Shown here piece after piece: positions 36,098-45,324 of a stretch of 64,000 nucleotides of DNA. The position numbers and the translations under genes were made by a program. The stretch is from Pseudomonadota bacterium (GTDB taxonomy: Bacteria > Desulfobacterota > Desulfovibrionia > Desulfovibrionales > Desulfovibrionaceae): NCBI GenBank assembly GCA_018817515.1, contig JAHIUD010000093.1, positions 1 to 64,000 of the forward strand, given 5' to 3'. Position 1 is the first letter of the stretch. Each line of letters starts with the position of its first letter. A model generated the notes under the pieces. The model did not search any database and had not been told where the DNA came from. It saw only the letters and a program-made list of their open reading frames with translations.

Positions 36098-36694
36098 TTA
36101 CAGTGGGGTGATGGCCAGATAGCGCGCGATCATGTCGTCGTAGGCCGAGACGCGGCGGAAGGTGTCCGCGGCAAGCTCGCGGCGCAGGGCCAGGGAAACA
36201 CCGCCATGTTTGGTGATCTCTTCCTGGATGCGCGGGTAGTAGACGGGATCGGGCACCACCAGCATGGTGTGGAAATTCTTGGCCGCGGCGCGCAGCATGC
36301 AGGGACCGCCGATGTCGATTTCCTCGACGGCGTTCTTCAGGTCCAGGCCCTTGCTGGCGGCGTCGGCGAAATTGTAGAGGTTCACGCAGACCATGTCGAA
36401 GGGCTCGATGCGCAGCTCTTCAAGCGTGAGCATGTGGCCGGGGTTGTCCTTGTCGGCCAGGATGCCCGCGTGGATGCGCGGATGAAGCGTTTTGACGCGG
36501 CCGCCCAGGATCTCGGGGAAGCCCGTGACGTCGCTGACGCCCTGGACTTTTATGCCTGCAGCCACGAGCTTCTTGTGCGTGCCGCCGGTGGAAATCAGCG
36601 CACAGCCCTGCTCGGACAAAAAGGACGCGAAATCAGCCAGACCGGATTTGTCTGTGACGGACAGGATGGCCCGCCGAATAGGAAGAAAGTCCAT
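36098..36694 (-). CDS. purH: Stand-alone IMP cyclohydrolase domain (PurH N-terminal half)
   Basis: 198 residues matching only the inosinicase half of PurH, which closes FAICAR to IMP. Motifs are AILSVTDKSGL, LISTGGTHKKL, FPEILGGRVKTLHPRIHAGIL and ENIDIGGP-like EEIDIGGPCMLRAAAKN. The AICAR formyltransferase half (about 300 residues) is absent and the next gene follows at once, so this is a true short form and not a truncation by the window. The ATG at 36694 is preceded by GCGAGGGTG. It lies upstream of hflX, probably in one transcript. Confidence 0.9.
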   Translation of the reverse strand: MDFLPIRRAILSVTDKSGLADFASFLSEQGCALISTGGTHKKLVAAGIKVQGVSDVTGFPEILGGRVKTLHPRIHAGILADKDNPGHMLTLEELRIEPFDMVCVNLYNFADAASKGLDLKNAVEEIDIGGPCMLRAAAKNFHTMLVVPDPVYYPRIQEEITKHGGVSLALRRELAADTFRRVSAYDDMIARYLAITPL

Positions 36695-36780
36695 GACACC
36701 CTCGCTCTTTTTCGAGGTTGTGCCAGAACTCCCAGGCCAAGGCAAGCCGGAGTAGAGGTGACGGGTCGACTGCCGATGTA

Positions 36781-36820
36781 GTCTTCCGCCCCGCCCGACC
36801 GACCGGGCGGAGCGGAAGAC
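36781..36820. terminator. Long inverted repeat after the TPR gene
   Basis: GTCTTCCGCCCCGCCCG pairs with CGGGCGGAGCGGAAGAC with a single mismatch across 17 positions. It follows the TPR gene on the minus strand. There is no T-tract, so it may be a terminator needing Rho or a transcript-stabilising hairpin. Confidence 0.55.
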
Positions 36821-36843
36821 CAATAGGGAGGGGAGACCGTCAG

Positions 36844-37404
36844 TTAGTGGTGCAACTGCTCGAGCAGTTCCCGCGCCGGAGCAAAGGCGGGGTCCTTCTC
36901 CACGATGAGCTCGAGCTGGGCCTGGGCCTCTTCCTTGCGGTCGAGACAGACCATGCAGCCGGCCAGGGAGTAGCGGACGTCGCTCTTTTCCGGGTCGATG
37001 GAGAGATAGTTCTCCAGATGCGGGACGACCTTCTCCAGTGCGTCCAGCTCGTGGCCGAGGCGGATCATGCTGAGAAGCGCGACCATGTTTTCGGGGTTGC
37101 GGACTGCGGCTTCGATGAACAGGTCGAGGGCTTCCGCCTTCTGTCCCAGCTCCATCTTGACCAGACCGATCCCGGCGAAAGTTTTGTCCGTGGCGTCGAT
37201 GCCGTGGGCCTTGGAGTACAGGGCCAGGGCTTCGGCCAGTTCGCCGCGCTGAACGGCGATGGTGGCCAGGCCAAGGTACGGATCCGGGTGGATCCCGTTG
37301 GACGACGCGGCCTTCTGGTAATACCCTTCGGCCTTGTCCAACTCGCCCATGAAGAGATAGCACTCTCCAAGTTCCTTGTTGATTTCGTAATCCAGGTGAC
37401 TCAT
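36844..37404 (-). CDS. Tetratricopeptide-repeat protein
   Basis: 186 residues made almost entirely of TPR-type helical hairpins: GECYLFMGELDKAEGYYQKA, GLATIAVQRGELAEALALY, GLVKMELGQKAEALDLF and later degenerate copies. No signal peptide is visible, so it is a cytoplasmic scaffold or adaptor of unknown partners. The gap to flgB on its other side is 339 bases and holds the sigma54-type promoter. Confidence 0.88.
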   Translation of the reverse strand: MSHLDYEINKELGECYLFMGELDKAEGYYQKAASSNGIHPDPYLGLATIAVQRGELAEALALYSKAHGIDATDKTFAGIGLVKMELGQKAEALDLFIEAAVRNPENMVALLSMIRLGHELDALEKVVPHLENYLSIDPEKSDVRYSLAGCMVCLDRKEEAQAQLELIVEKDPAFAPARELLEQLHH

Positions 37405-37743
37405 GGTTCCCCTCCGTTTTCCCTAAGTACCCGCGTCTCCATGCGGGCGGCAAAAGTTGCGTGGCTCATGGGAGCCTGACACGCTTAAGCAACATGCGTG
37501 CCAACTGCGCTTTCCACCACCCTCGCCCATCGCCTCCAGCCTACACGCCGCACCGTCCCGCCGTCAGCGCACCGCCATCCCTTATAGTAGAGAGCGCCAC
37601 AGCCCGGCCGCCCCACAAATATTATACAACAATACAGGCATATTACAACTTTGGAACGCGAGTTGCTATGACGCTGTCGGAAGGGCTCCGGCCAGGACAC
37701 ATACGTCCGGCAGATTCTGCCCGCAAGACAAGGAGGCTCAACG
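37405..37743. other. Intergenic region between the TPR gene and flgB
   Basis: A 339-base gap with divergent genes on either side. It is more AT-rich than the genes (ATTATACAACAATACAGG) and carries the sigma54-type promoter for flgB near its right end and an AGGAGG site just before flgB. The ORFs called here by the track show no coding signs. Confidence 0.6.
37652..37667 (+). promoter_or_regulatory. Sigma54-type promoter for the flagellar operon
   Basis: TGGAACGCGAGTTGCT matches the -24/-12 consensus TGGCACG-N4-TTGCW with one mismatch. GG and GC are exactly 10 bases apart, as sigma54 requires. Predicted start of transcription is about 60-70 bases before flgB. An RpoN-dependent flagellar activator would be needed. 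Confidence 0.75.
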
Positions 37744-38154
37744 ATGAAAGGTCTTTTTGAAGAACACATCCTGGTGACCGAAAAGGTCCTGGACCTGCGC
37801 CTGCAACGTCAAAATGTCGTCATGGGCAACATCGCCAACGTCACCACGCAAAACTACAAGCCGCGCAAGCTGGCCTTTGAAAACGATCTGCAGAACGCGC
37901 TCCAGCTGGACGCCACCGGCAAAATGGCCCGCACCGATGCCCACCACCTGCCGTCGGAGTTCGACGTCACCGGGTTCCAGGGCAAGGGGCTCACGGAATA
38001 CAAGCCCCGCGTGGTCTACGGCGAAGACGTTGTCGACCTGGACAAGGAAATGAGCACCATGGCCAAGAACACGCTCATGTACAACGCGCTGACAGACATC
38101 ATGGCCAAGAACTTCGCAGGCCTGCAAACCGCCATTCAGGAAGGGAGCAAGTAA
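37744..38154 (+). CDS. flgB: Flagellar basal-body rod protein FlgB
   Basis: 136 residues, proximal rod subunit exported by the flagellar type III system. The N-terminal QNVVMGNIANVTTQNYKPR is the rod/hook family signature, and the C-terminal helix (MYNALTDIMAKNFAGLQ) completes the coiled ends. AGGAGG lies upstream. It is the first gene of the operon, and its TAA abuts the ATG of flgC. Confidence 0.96.
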   Translation: MKGLFEEHILVTEKVLDLRLQRQNVVMGNIANVTTQNYKPRKLAFENDLQNALQLDATGKMARTDAHHLPSEFDVTGFQGKGLTEYKPRVVYGEDVVDLDKEMSTMAKNTLMYNALTDIMAKNFAGLQTAIQEGSK

Positions 38155-38592
38155 ATGGACTTCATGAGCGCACTCGACATCAGCGCCTCGGGCATGAAGG
38201 CCCAGCGCACCTATATGAACGTCATCTCCATGAACCTGGCCAACGTGAAGACCACGCGAACCAGCGAAGGCGGCCCCTACCACCGCAAGACCGTGGCGTT
38301 TGCCGCCACGCCGGTCATGAACCCCTTCGACAAGGCCATGGAGAACGCCGAGGACCGCGAACTCAAGGGCGTGACCGTGCGCGGCATCGTCACCGACAAG
38401 CGGCCCATGAAGAGGGTCCTCGAACCCGGCCACCCCGACGCCGACAAGGATGGCTACGTGAGCTACCCGGACATCAACGTGGTGGAGGAAATGGCCAACA
38501 TGATCACCACCATGCGGTCCTATGAGGCCAACGTCCAGGCCATCCAGGACACCAAGGCCATGTTCAACAAGGCCCTGCAGATCGCCCGCTAG
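38155..38592 (+). CDS. flgC: Flagellar basal-body rod protein FlgC
   Basis: 145 residues, proximal rod subunit. The start is ALDISASGMKAQRTYMNVISMNLANVKTT-like, and the conserved end reads ANMITTMRSYEANVQAIQDTK. It begins directly after the flgB stop, which implies coupled translation. Confidence 0.97.
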   Translation: MDFMSALDISASGMKAQRTYMNVISMNLANVKTTRTSEGGPYHRKTVAFAATPVMNPFDKAMENAEDRELKGVTVRGIVTDKRPMKRVLEPGHPDADKDGYVSYPDINVVEEMANMITTMRSYEANVQAIQDTKAMFNKALQIAR

Positions 38593-38615
38593 CCGCGCGC
38601 ACAAAGGAGCACACA

Positions 38616-38948
38616 ATGATCGTCAAGTCCGTGGCCGTGCAGGCCTACCAGAACGCCCTGAAGCTTCAGCAGGATGCCCAGAACAAGGTCGGCGCCAACT
38701 TCAAGACCAACGCCGCGCCCCACCAGGGTGCAGGCTTCGTGGACGCCCTCAAGGGCAACCTGGAGAAGGTCAACGACATGCAGAACGCCAAGTCGAGCAT
38801 GGTGACCGCCTTTGCCGCAGGCAAGGAGCAGAACGTGCACGAGCTCATGATCTCGCTGCAGAAGGCCGGGTTGGCCATGAGCATGACCAGCGCCGTGCGC
38901 AGCAAGATCATGGCCAGCTATCAGGAACTCACCAAGATGCAGTTCTAG
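38616..38948 (+). CDS. fliE: Flagellar hook-basal body protein FliE
   Basis: 110 residues, the adaptor between the MS ring and the rod. The C-terminal block NVHELMISLQKAGLAMSMTSAVRSK is the family signature. AAAGGAG lies upstream. Confidence 0.94.
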   Translation: MIVKSVAVQAYQNALKLQQDAQNKVGANFKTNAAPHQGAGFVDALKGNLEKVNDMQNAKSSMVTAFAAGKEQNVHELMISLQKAGLAMSMTSAVRSKIMASYQELTKMQF

Positions 38949-39003
38949 GCCGCAGTCTCCGGCCCCAGTTTCGCCCATTTAGAGAGCAGCAAGGAGAGCG
39001 AAC

Positions 39004-40608
39004 ATGCACCCGAAGGTAATGGAATACCTGGAAAAGGCCAAGAATGTCTGGACAGGCCGCAGCCTTTCGCAGCAGGTGATTATCGGCGGCTTGGCCGTGG
39101 CCCTCATGGCCGCCTTTGTCGTCGGCGTGATCATCATGAACAAGCCCGACTACAGGGTCCTCTACTCCAAGCTCTCCCCGGAGGACGCCTCCAAGATCGT
39201 CACCATGCTCAAGAGCACCAAGGAGCCCTTCAAGCTCGAGGACAACGGCCAGACCGTGCTGGTCCAGGCCGACAAGGTTTACGAGCTGCGCCTGAAGGTC
39301 GCCGGCGAGGGAAACCTGCACGGCCAGGGCATCGGCTTTGAGATCTTCGACGAGATCAAGATCGGCCAGACCGACTTCGTGCAGCACATCAACTACCAGC
39401 GGGCCTTGCAGGGCGAGCTGGCGCGCACCATCATGGAATTTCCGCAGGTCGAGAGCGCGCGTGTGCACCTGGTGATCCCCAAGAAGAGCCTGTTCATCGA
39501 GGAGCAGACCCAGCCCTCGGCCGCGGTGGTCGTCAAGTTCAAGGATAAGGACAAGAAGCTTGAGAGCAAAGAGGTCATGGGCATCGTCAACCTGGTGACC
39601 ATGGCCGTTGAGGGCATGAACAAGAACCGCATCACCATCACCGACCAGAGCGGCCGTTCCATTTACCAGCCCAACGATGACGAAGCCACCCAGGGCATGA
39701 ACACCACCCAGCTTGATTTCAAGGCCCAGATGGAGCGCAAGATCGAGCGCCGCATCGAAGAACTTTTGACGCCCGTCATCGGCCCGCAGAAGATCATCGC
39801 CCGGGTCAACACCGAGCTTGACTTCAGCCACAAGACCATCAAGCGCGAGACCTTCAACCCCGACAGCCAGGTCATCCGCAGCGAAACGCGTTCGGAGGAG
39901 ACCGTGGCCGGCAAGGCCAACCTCGACGGCGCCGCGCCCGATGCCAACTTCCGGGGCGACGGCTTCACCGGCACCCAGAGCTCCCAGGACTCCAGCCGCG
40001 AATCTCGCACCACCAACTACGAGATCAACAAGGAAGAGCAGCAGATCGTCTCCCCTGTCGGCGAATTGAAGCGCCTGGGCGTTGCAGTTATCGTGGATGG
40101 GACGTACACTAAGGACGAGAAGACCGGCGCCTTTACCTACGTGCCCCGCACCAAGGAAGAGATCGACCGCATCAAGAGCCTGGTCTCCAGCGCCGTCGGC
40201 TTCGACAGCGTACGCGGCGACTCCATCGAGGTCTCCAGCATCGCCTTCGGCGCCATGGACATGAGCGAAGGCCCCTCGCTGGTCAGGAACTTCATCGAGA
40301 TGGGCCAGCGCCTGGGCAAGCCGCTCTTGACCGGCCTGTTGATCTTCCTCTTCCTGATCCTGGTGGTCCGTCCGGTAGTCATGGCCCTTATCCGGCCCAA
40401 GGTGGCCGAGGAGGAGGTTGAGGAAGTGGCGAGTCTGCCCACGCATGAGGAGCGCCTGGCCATCGAGGAGGCGCTCGAGATCCCCGAGGAGGCGCTCGAC
40501 ACCTCCCGCCGCCTGGAAAACGCCAAGAACCTGGCAGTGCAACTGACCGATCAGAACATGGACGCGGCCATCAGACTTCTCAAGTCCTGGGCCAGACAGG
40601 AGGCCTAA
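39004..40608 (+). CDS. fliF: Flagellar MS-ring protein FliF
   Basis: 534 residues, forms the MS ring in the inner membrane. A membrane segment lies near residues 27-45 and a second near 435-455 (LLTGLLIFLFLILVVRPVV). The ring-building domain contains FEIFDEIKIGQTDFVQHINYQRALQGELARTI and VESARVHLVIPKKSLF. The C-terminal FliG-binding tail is acidic and helical. AAGGAGAG lies upstream. fliG starts one base after its stop. Confidence 0.97.
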   Translation: MHPKVMEYLEKAKNVWTGRSLSQQVIIGGLAVALMAAFVVGVIIMNKPDYRVLYSKLSPEDASKIVTMLKSTKEPFKLEDNGQTVLVQADKVYELRLKVAGEGNLHGQGIGFEIFDEIKIGQTDFVQHINYQRALQGELARTIMEFPQVESARVHLVIPKKSLFIEEQTQPSAAVVVKFKDKDKKLESKEVMGIVNLVTMAVEGMNKNRITITDQSGRSIYQPNDDEATQGMNTTQLDFKAQMERKIERRIEELLTPVIGPQKIIARVNTELDFSHKTIKRETFNPDSQVIRSETRSEETVAGKANLDGAAPDANFRGDGFTGTQSSQDSSRESRTTNYEINKEEQQIVSPVGELKRLGVAVIVDGTYTKDEKTGAFTYVPRTKEEIDRIKSLVSSAVGFDSVRGDSIEVSSIAFGAMDMSEGPSLVRNFIEMGQRLGKPLLTGLLIFLFLILVVRPVVMALIRPKVAEEEVEEVASLPTHEERLAIEEALEIPEEALDTSRRLENAKNLAVQLTDQNMDAAIRLLKSWARQEA

Positions 40609-40609
40609 C

Positions 40610-41608
40610 GTGGCAAGTTTCACCGGTCCCCAGAAAACCGCCATCATTTGCCTGGCTTTGGGCGAAAAGTTCACTGCGGAAGCCTTCAAGCGCATGGAGC
40701 GCCAGGAGATCGCCGCTGTGTCCAAGGCCATGCTCGACATCGACTCCGTGTCCCGCGAGGACGTGCTGGACGTGCTGAAGGAGTTCAACGACTCCATCAC
40801 CTACGGCTCGGAGATGCTCATGGGCGGTGCGGATCAGGTGAAGCGCCTGCTCTCCAAGGCTCTGGACAGCGAGACCGCCAAGTACATCCTGGATACGCTT
40901 GAAATCAGCTCCGGGCCGACCCCGTTCCAGGAGCTGTCCAACGTCAGCCCGCGCATCCTGGCCCAGATCCTCAGAAACGAACACCCGCAGACGCTGGCGC
41001 TCATCCTGGGCCACCTGCACCCGGACCAGGCGGCGGAGCTGCTCTCCAACCTGCCCTCCGGCGTGCGCGCAGAGGTGCTCATGCGCCTGGCCAAGCTGGA
41101 GGCCGTGGCCGAGGAAATGCTCCACGAGGTCGACAAGGTCCTCCAGAGCCAGCTCATCGCCATGGGCGGCAAGGAAGGCAAGAAGGTCGGCGGCATCAAC
41201 TCCGTGGCCGAAATATTAAACGCCGTGGACCGCGCCACCGAAGAGGAAGTGCTCTCCGAGATCGAGGAAGAGTCCCAGCAGATGGCCGACGACATCAGAA
41301 ACCTCATGTTCGTGTTCGAGGACATCAAGGCGCTGGACGACCGCAGCATCCGCGAGCTCTTGAAGGACATCTCCAACGAAGAGCTGACCAAGGCCCTCAA
41401 GGGTGCCAGCGACGACCTGAAGGACAAGTTCCTGAAGAACCTGTCCGAGCGCGCCGCCGGAATGATCCGCGAAGACCTGGAAATCATGGGCCCGGTGAAG
41501 CTCTCCGAAGTGGAAGGCGCCCAGCAGAACATCGTCAAGACCGTGCGCCGTCTGGAAGCGGAAGGCCGCATCGCCATAAGCAGAGGTGGTGGAGATGAAT
41601 TCATCTAA
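40610..41608 (+). CDS. fliG: Flagellar motor switch protein FliG
   Basis: 332 residues, C-ring rotor protein that contacts the stator and FliM. The middle-domain motif is EHPQTLALILGHL and the C-terminal charged torque helix is DDRSIRELLKDI. It starts at a GTG with AGGAGG upstream inside the fliF end. It overlaps fliH by 14 bases. Confidence 0.97.
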   Translation: MASFTGPQKTAIICLALGEKFTAEAFKRMERQEIAAVSKAMLDIDSVSREDVLDVLKEFNDSITYGSEMLMGGADQVKRLLSKALDSETAKYILDTLEISSGPTPFQELSNVSPRILAQILRNEHPQTLALILGHLHPDQAAELLSNLPSGVRAEVLMRLAKLEAVAEEMLHEVDKVLQSQLIAMGGKEGKKVGGINSVAEILNAVDRATEEEVLSEIEEESQQMADDIRNLMFVFEDIKALDDRSIRELLKDISNEELTKALKGASDDLKDKFLKNLSERAAGMIREDLEIMGPVKLSEVEGAQQNIVKTVRRLEAEGRIAISRGGGDEFI

Positions 41609-42422
41609 TCCGGTCCCGCAGGACAAGCTCTACACCGGACGGGTCATCATGGGCTGCGATTCGCCCGGCCCGGACTACCTCACCATCCAGGAGATGGAGG
41701 GCAAGCGCCACCGCCCCATGTGGGACGAGGCCACCGAGGTCGAATACATCGAGCGCTGCCGCGAAAAGGCCCAGGACATGGCCCGGACCATCATCACCCA
41801 GGCCCTGGAAAAGGCCAGCCTCGACGCCGAGGCCATCCGCGAGCAGGGCCGCCTTGAGGTCCAGACCGCTGTGGCCGAGGCCCGCCAAAAGGCCGAGGAA
41901 GAGGCCCAGGCCCGGCTCGACGCCGAGTTTGCCGCCCAGGCCCAGGCCATGAGCTCCCTTGTCCAGGCCATCTCCGGCCTTGGCATGGAGGTCTGGCAGT
42001 CGCGCCGCCACGATTTCGCCGTGCTGGCCAAAACCTTCACCGAAAAGGCGCTGCGCGTCGAGATGGACACGCGGCGCTCCGCAATCCTGGAGAGCCTCAT
42101 GGAAGAGGCCCTCTCCCGGCTGGAGACGCACCGCGAATTCACCCTCAAGGTCGCGCCCCAGGATTATGAACTGGCTCAAGCTCTTATGGAGGAGATCAAG
42201 GCCAGCCGTCCCGACCTCGGCCAGTGGCGCCTGACCACGGACCCCGGCCTCACCGAGGGCGGCGTGGTGCTGGAGACCAGCGACATGCTGGCCGACAACG
42301 CGCTGCATAGCCGCCTGGCGGTGCTTCAGCCCTATCTGGACCAGCTGGAGCTGCCCGAGGACCTTGAGCAGGCCAGAGCGGGCGGAGAGAAGGCCGGGGA
42401 GCCGGGACAAAATGGCGCTTGA
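41595..42422 (+). CDS. fliH: Flagellar assembly protein FliH
   Basis: 275 residues, the negative regulator and stator of the export ATPase FliI. An Ala/Glu/Gln-rich coiled coil (about 55-120, AEARQKAEEEAQARLDAEFAAQ) precedes the FliH C-domain (LKVAPQDYELAQALMEEIK). I prefer the ATG at 41595 over the GTGs upstream because AGAGGTGGTGGAG precedes it. It overlaps fliG and fliI. Confidence 0.88.
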   Translation: MNSSNPVPQDKLYTGRVIMGCDSPGPDYLTIQEMEGKRHRPMWDEATEVEYIERCREKAQDMARTIITQALEKASLDAEAIREQGRLEVQTAVAEARQKAEEEAQARLDAEFAAQAQAMSSLVQAISGLGMEVWQSRRHDFAVLAKTFTEKALRVEMDTRRSAILESLMEEALSRLETHREFTLKVAPQDYELAQALMEEIKASRPDLGQWRLTTDPGLTEGGVVLETSDMLADNALHSRLAVLQPYLDQLELPEDLEQARAGGEKAGEPGQNGA

Positions 42423-43728
42423 TCCCAATGCCGTCGACGCCGCCTGCCAGGGGCTCGACCTCTGCCAGACCTTCGGCAAGATCACCAAGGTCGTGGGCCT
42501 CATCGCCGAGGGCCAGGGCATCAAGCCGCCGCTGGGCTCGGTCTGCCACCTTTTGCCCGAGAACCGCGACTCCACGCCCATCCCGGCGGAGGTCGTGGGC
42601 TTCCGCGAGGGCGCCTGCCTGTTCATGCCCTACGGCGACATGCGCGGCATCCGCCCCGGCAGCCTCATCCGCAACTCCGCCTCGCCCCCGCACATCCCCG
42701 TGGGCCCGGGCCTGCTTGGCCGCACGCTGGACGCCTTTGGCGAGCCCATCGACGGCAAGGGCATGATCGCCGCCGAATCCTACGCGCCGCTCTACCGCAC
42801 CCCGCCCAACCCCATGGAGCGCCCGCGCATCGACCAGCCGCTGGATGTCGGTGTGCGCGCCATCAACGGACTTTTGACGCTGGCCAAGGGCCAGAGAGTC
42901 GGCATCATGGCCGGCTCCGGCGTGGGCAAGAGCACGCTCATGGGCATGATGGCCCGCTACACCAAGGCCGACATCAACGTCATCGGCCTGGTGGGCGAGC
43001 GCGGCCGCGAGGTCGTGGAGTTCATCGAGCGCGACCTGGGCCCGGAGGGCATGGCGAGAAGCGTCGTCATCGTGGAGACCAGCGACAAGAGCCCGCTCAT
43101 CCGCATGCGCGCGGCCTTTGCCGCCACAGCCGTGGCCGAGTACTACCGCGACCAGGGCCTGGACGTTTTGCTCATGATGGACTCGGTGACGCGTTTTGCC
43201 ATGGCCGGGCGCGAGGTCGGCCTGGCAGCGGGCGAGCCGCCCACGCGCGGCGGCTATACGCCAAGCGTTTTCGCCCAATTGCCGCAACTGCTTGAGCGCA
43301 CGGGCAAGAGCGCGCTGGGGTCCATCACCGGAATCTACACCGTGCTTGTCGACGGCGACGACTTCACCGAGCCCATCGCGGACGCGGTGCGCTCCATCAT
43401 CGACGGGCACATCGTGCTCACTCGCGAGCTGGCGGACCAGTCGCACTTCCCGGCCATCGACGTCTTGAAGAGCATCAGCCGTCTGCGCAGCGAGGTGGTG
43501 GACAAGGACAACCTGGCGGCCGGGCGCACGGTGCTGCGGCTCATGAGCACCTTCAAGCGCGTGGAGGACATGGTGAACATCGGGGCGTATCAGCGCGGAG
43601 CCAGCGCCGAGGTGGACCGCGCCATAGACATGGTCGCGCCCATCAACGGCTTCCTACAGCAGCTCGTGGCCGACAACGAATCTCTGGACTCCTGCTTCGC
43701 CAAGCTCAAGGGGCTGGCGGGGGGGTAG
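42412..43728 (+). CDS. fliI: Flagellar export ATPase FliI
   Basis: 438 residues from the ATG at 42412, which overlaps the fliH end by 11 bases. The F1-beta-like ATPase motifs are Walker A AGSGVGKST, Walker B LLMMDSVTRFA and GEPPTRGGYTPSVFAQLPQLLERTG. It drives type III export with FliH. No fliJ follows: a minus-strand GGDEF gene comes next. Confidence 0.97.
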   Translation: MALDPNAVDAACQGLDLCQTFGKITKVVGLIAEGQGIKPPLGSVCHLLPENRDSTPIPAEVVGFREGACLFMPYGDMRGIRPGSLIRNSASPPHIPVGPGLLGRTLDAFGEPIDGKGMIAAESYAPLYRTPPNPMERPRIDQPLDVGVRAINGLLTLAKGQRVGIMAGSGVGKSTLMGMMARYTKADINVIGLVGERGREVVEFIERDLGPEGMARSVVIVETSDKSPLIRMRAAFAATAVAEYYRDQGLDVLLMMDSVTRFAMAGREVGLAAGEPPTRGGYTPSVFAQLPQLLERTGKSALGSITGIYTVLVDGDDFTEPIADAVRSIIDGHIVLTRELADQSHFPAIDVLKSISRLRSEVVDKDNLAAGRTVLRLMSTFKRVEDMVNIGAYQRGASAEVDRAIDMVAPINGFLQQLVADNESLDSCFAKLKGLAGG

Positions 43729-43787
43729 GGAGAGCGGAAAGGCCTCGACCCTCGTTACATTACACGCAGCTCTTTTACGCCCCCCCC

Positions 43788-45029
43788 CTACACATCCCCC
43801 GCCGGGACAAAGCGCTCCGCTTCCTCGCCCGATCCCACGGCGATCACGACCTGATTGCGGCCGGACACCTTGGCCTGATACAGGGCAGCGTCCGCGCTGT
43901 TGAGCAGCGCTTCCAGGCTGCCCGCGCGCGCTCCGGCCACGCCGATGCTCACCGTCACCCTTTCCCCGCCCAGAACCTCAAAAGACGCTCCCTCAACAGC
44001 CAGACGTATGCGCTGGGCCAAAAGCCCGGCCTCGCGCAATTCCGTCTGCGGGGCGATGACGACGAACTCCTCCCCGCCATACCGCGCAAACACATCCTCC
44101 TTGCGAAGCGCAGCCGCGCACAACTCCGCAACGGACTGCAAAAGCTTGTCGCCCGCCGCGTGGCCCAGGCTGTCGTTCACCTGCTTGAAGTGGTCCAGAT
44201 CGAGCATGAGCACAGCGGCAGGCATGTTCGACGCAAAGGACCGGCGCAGCGCCCCCTCTCCCAGCAGTTCCATGCCCCGCCGGTTGAGCGCCCCGGTCAG
44301 GGCGTCCGTCTGGGCCATGTGCTCAATCTGCGACTTCGCCGCCATCAGGTCGTCTTCCAGCATGGCCGAATTCATGGCGAAGACCACATAGAGTTCCAGG
44401 GCGGATTGCAGGATACGGTAGAAAACAGAATACACCCCGATGACATCGCTCTGCCCCAGGGTCAGCATGGTGAAGCCGGGAACGGCCAGGGCGTTGAAGC
44501 CGCGCAAAACCTGCAGACCGGCGGTGATAAGATAGCTGAAGCACAGGATTCGCATGCCGGGCAGGTGGCGGCGGCTGCGCCAGGGCAGCTCCAGACCAAT
44601 GCGCGCGCACAACAGCAGCGCGGCGATGGAAAAGATGACCACCCGACGCACCATGTTCGGGTCGAACACTACATCCACAGTCTGCACCAGGCACACAAAG
44701 GCGATGAAGAGTATATTCTGCATCGTGCGCGCCCGCAGGTGTGGCACCCGGCCATATTCGCCCAGGCCGTAGTACAAGAGCACATCAGGCCCCAGCAAAA
44801 CAGCGTTGGTCAAGATCACCAGCAGCACTGTATCGCCAAATTTGGCGCGCAGCATAAGCGTGCCCATGCCGGCGAACACCAGCAACGCCGCGAGCATGAG
44901 GGGGCGGAAGCCGGGGTACACGCGCCGGTTTGCGGCATAGTGCCACATGGCAAGCACCCGGACCACGGTAACGCCAAGGAGCACCGGCATGAGGGTGCCG
45001 AGCTGGAGCGAAAAAGAAAAGGAACTCAC
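43788..45029 (-). CDS. Membrane GGDEF diguanylate cyclase
   Basis: 413 residues. The first 225 carry about seven hydrophobic segments (for example GTLMPVLLGVTVVRVLAMW), a membrane sensor of unknown ligand. A GGDEF domain follows (MAQTDALTGALNRRGM, then RYGGEEF). The product-binding I-site RKED sits five residues before RYGGEEF spacing, so feedback inhibition by c-di-GMP is expected. It starts at a GTG with GAGG upstream. It is convergent with fliI. Confidence 0.92.
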   Translation of the reverse strand: MSSFSFSLQLGTLMPVLLGVTVVRVLAMWHYAANRRVYPGFRPLMLAALLVFAGMGTLMLRAKFGDTVLLVILTNAVLLGPDVLLYYGLGEYGRVPHLRARTMQNILFIAFVCLVQTVDVVFDPNMVRRVVIFSIAALLLCARIGLELPWRSRRHLPGMRILCFSYLITAGLQVLRGFNALAVPGFTMLTLGQSDVIGVYSVFYRILQSALELYVVFAMNSAMLEDDLMAAKSQIEHMAQTDALTGALNRRGMELLGEGALRRSFASNMPAAVLMLDLDHFKQVNDSLGHAAGDKLLQSVAELCAAALRKEDVFARYGGEEFVVIAPQTELREAGLLAQRIRLAVEGASFEVLGGERVTVSIGVAGARAGSLEALLNSADAALYQAKVSGRNQVVIAVGSGEEAERFVPAGDV

Positions 45030-45324
45030 AAAACCTCACAGTGCTGATGCAACGCCAAGGCAAGCGGTCAATCTCACACGATTTTGCAGGCATCATCCAA
45101 GAGCAAGGCTCTCGCGTCAAGCACTCTGCGCCTTAACTGCCCGCAGAGCATGCACATCGTCAGACAACCCCTGGCAAAACCATCATGCCGAAGGACTCGC
45201 CCTGTGCAAGGCAGACCCAAACACCCCAACCTTACTGGCCCAATCCTTGCTCTCTCCCCCTCACGCGGCAAAGCTTTCCGCCCGCGTCCATTCACCCGCC
45301 CAAACCAAACAGATGGAGCCGCCC
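45030..45324. other. Intergenic region between the GGDEF and methyltransferase genes
   Basis: A 295-base gap between divergent genes. The track ORFs here are long but look like composition shadows, with no ribosome sites. I see no clear promoter boxes or hairpins. Confidence 0.5.

Noticed and set aside
37485-37769. 94-residue minus-strand ORF upstream of flgB
   Set aside because: It overlaps the sigma54 promoter and flgB start, with a Cys/Trp/Arg-rich composition and no ribosome site.
43780-43788. Nine-C run as a frameshift site
   Set aside because: It lies between convergent genes at the GGDEF stop codon and does not interrupt a conserved domain.
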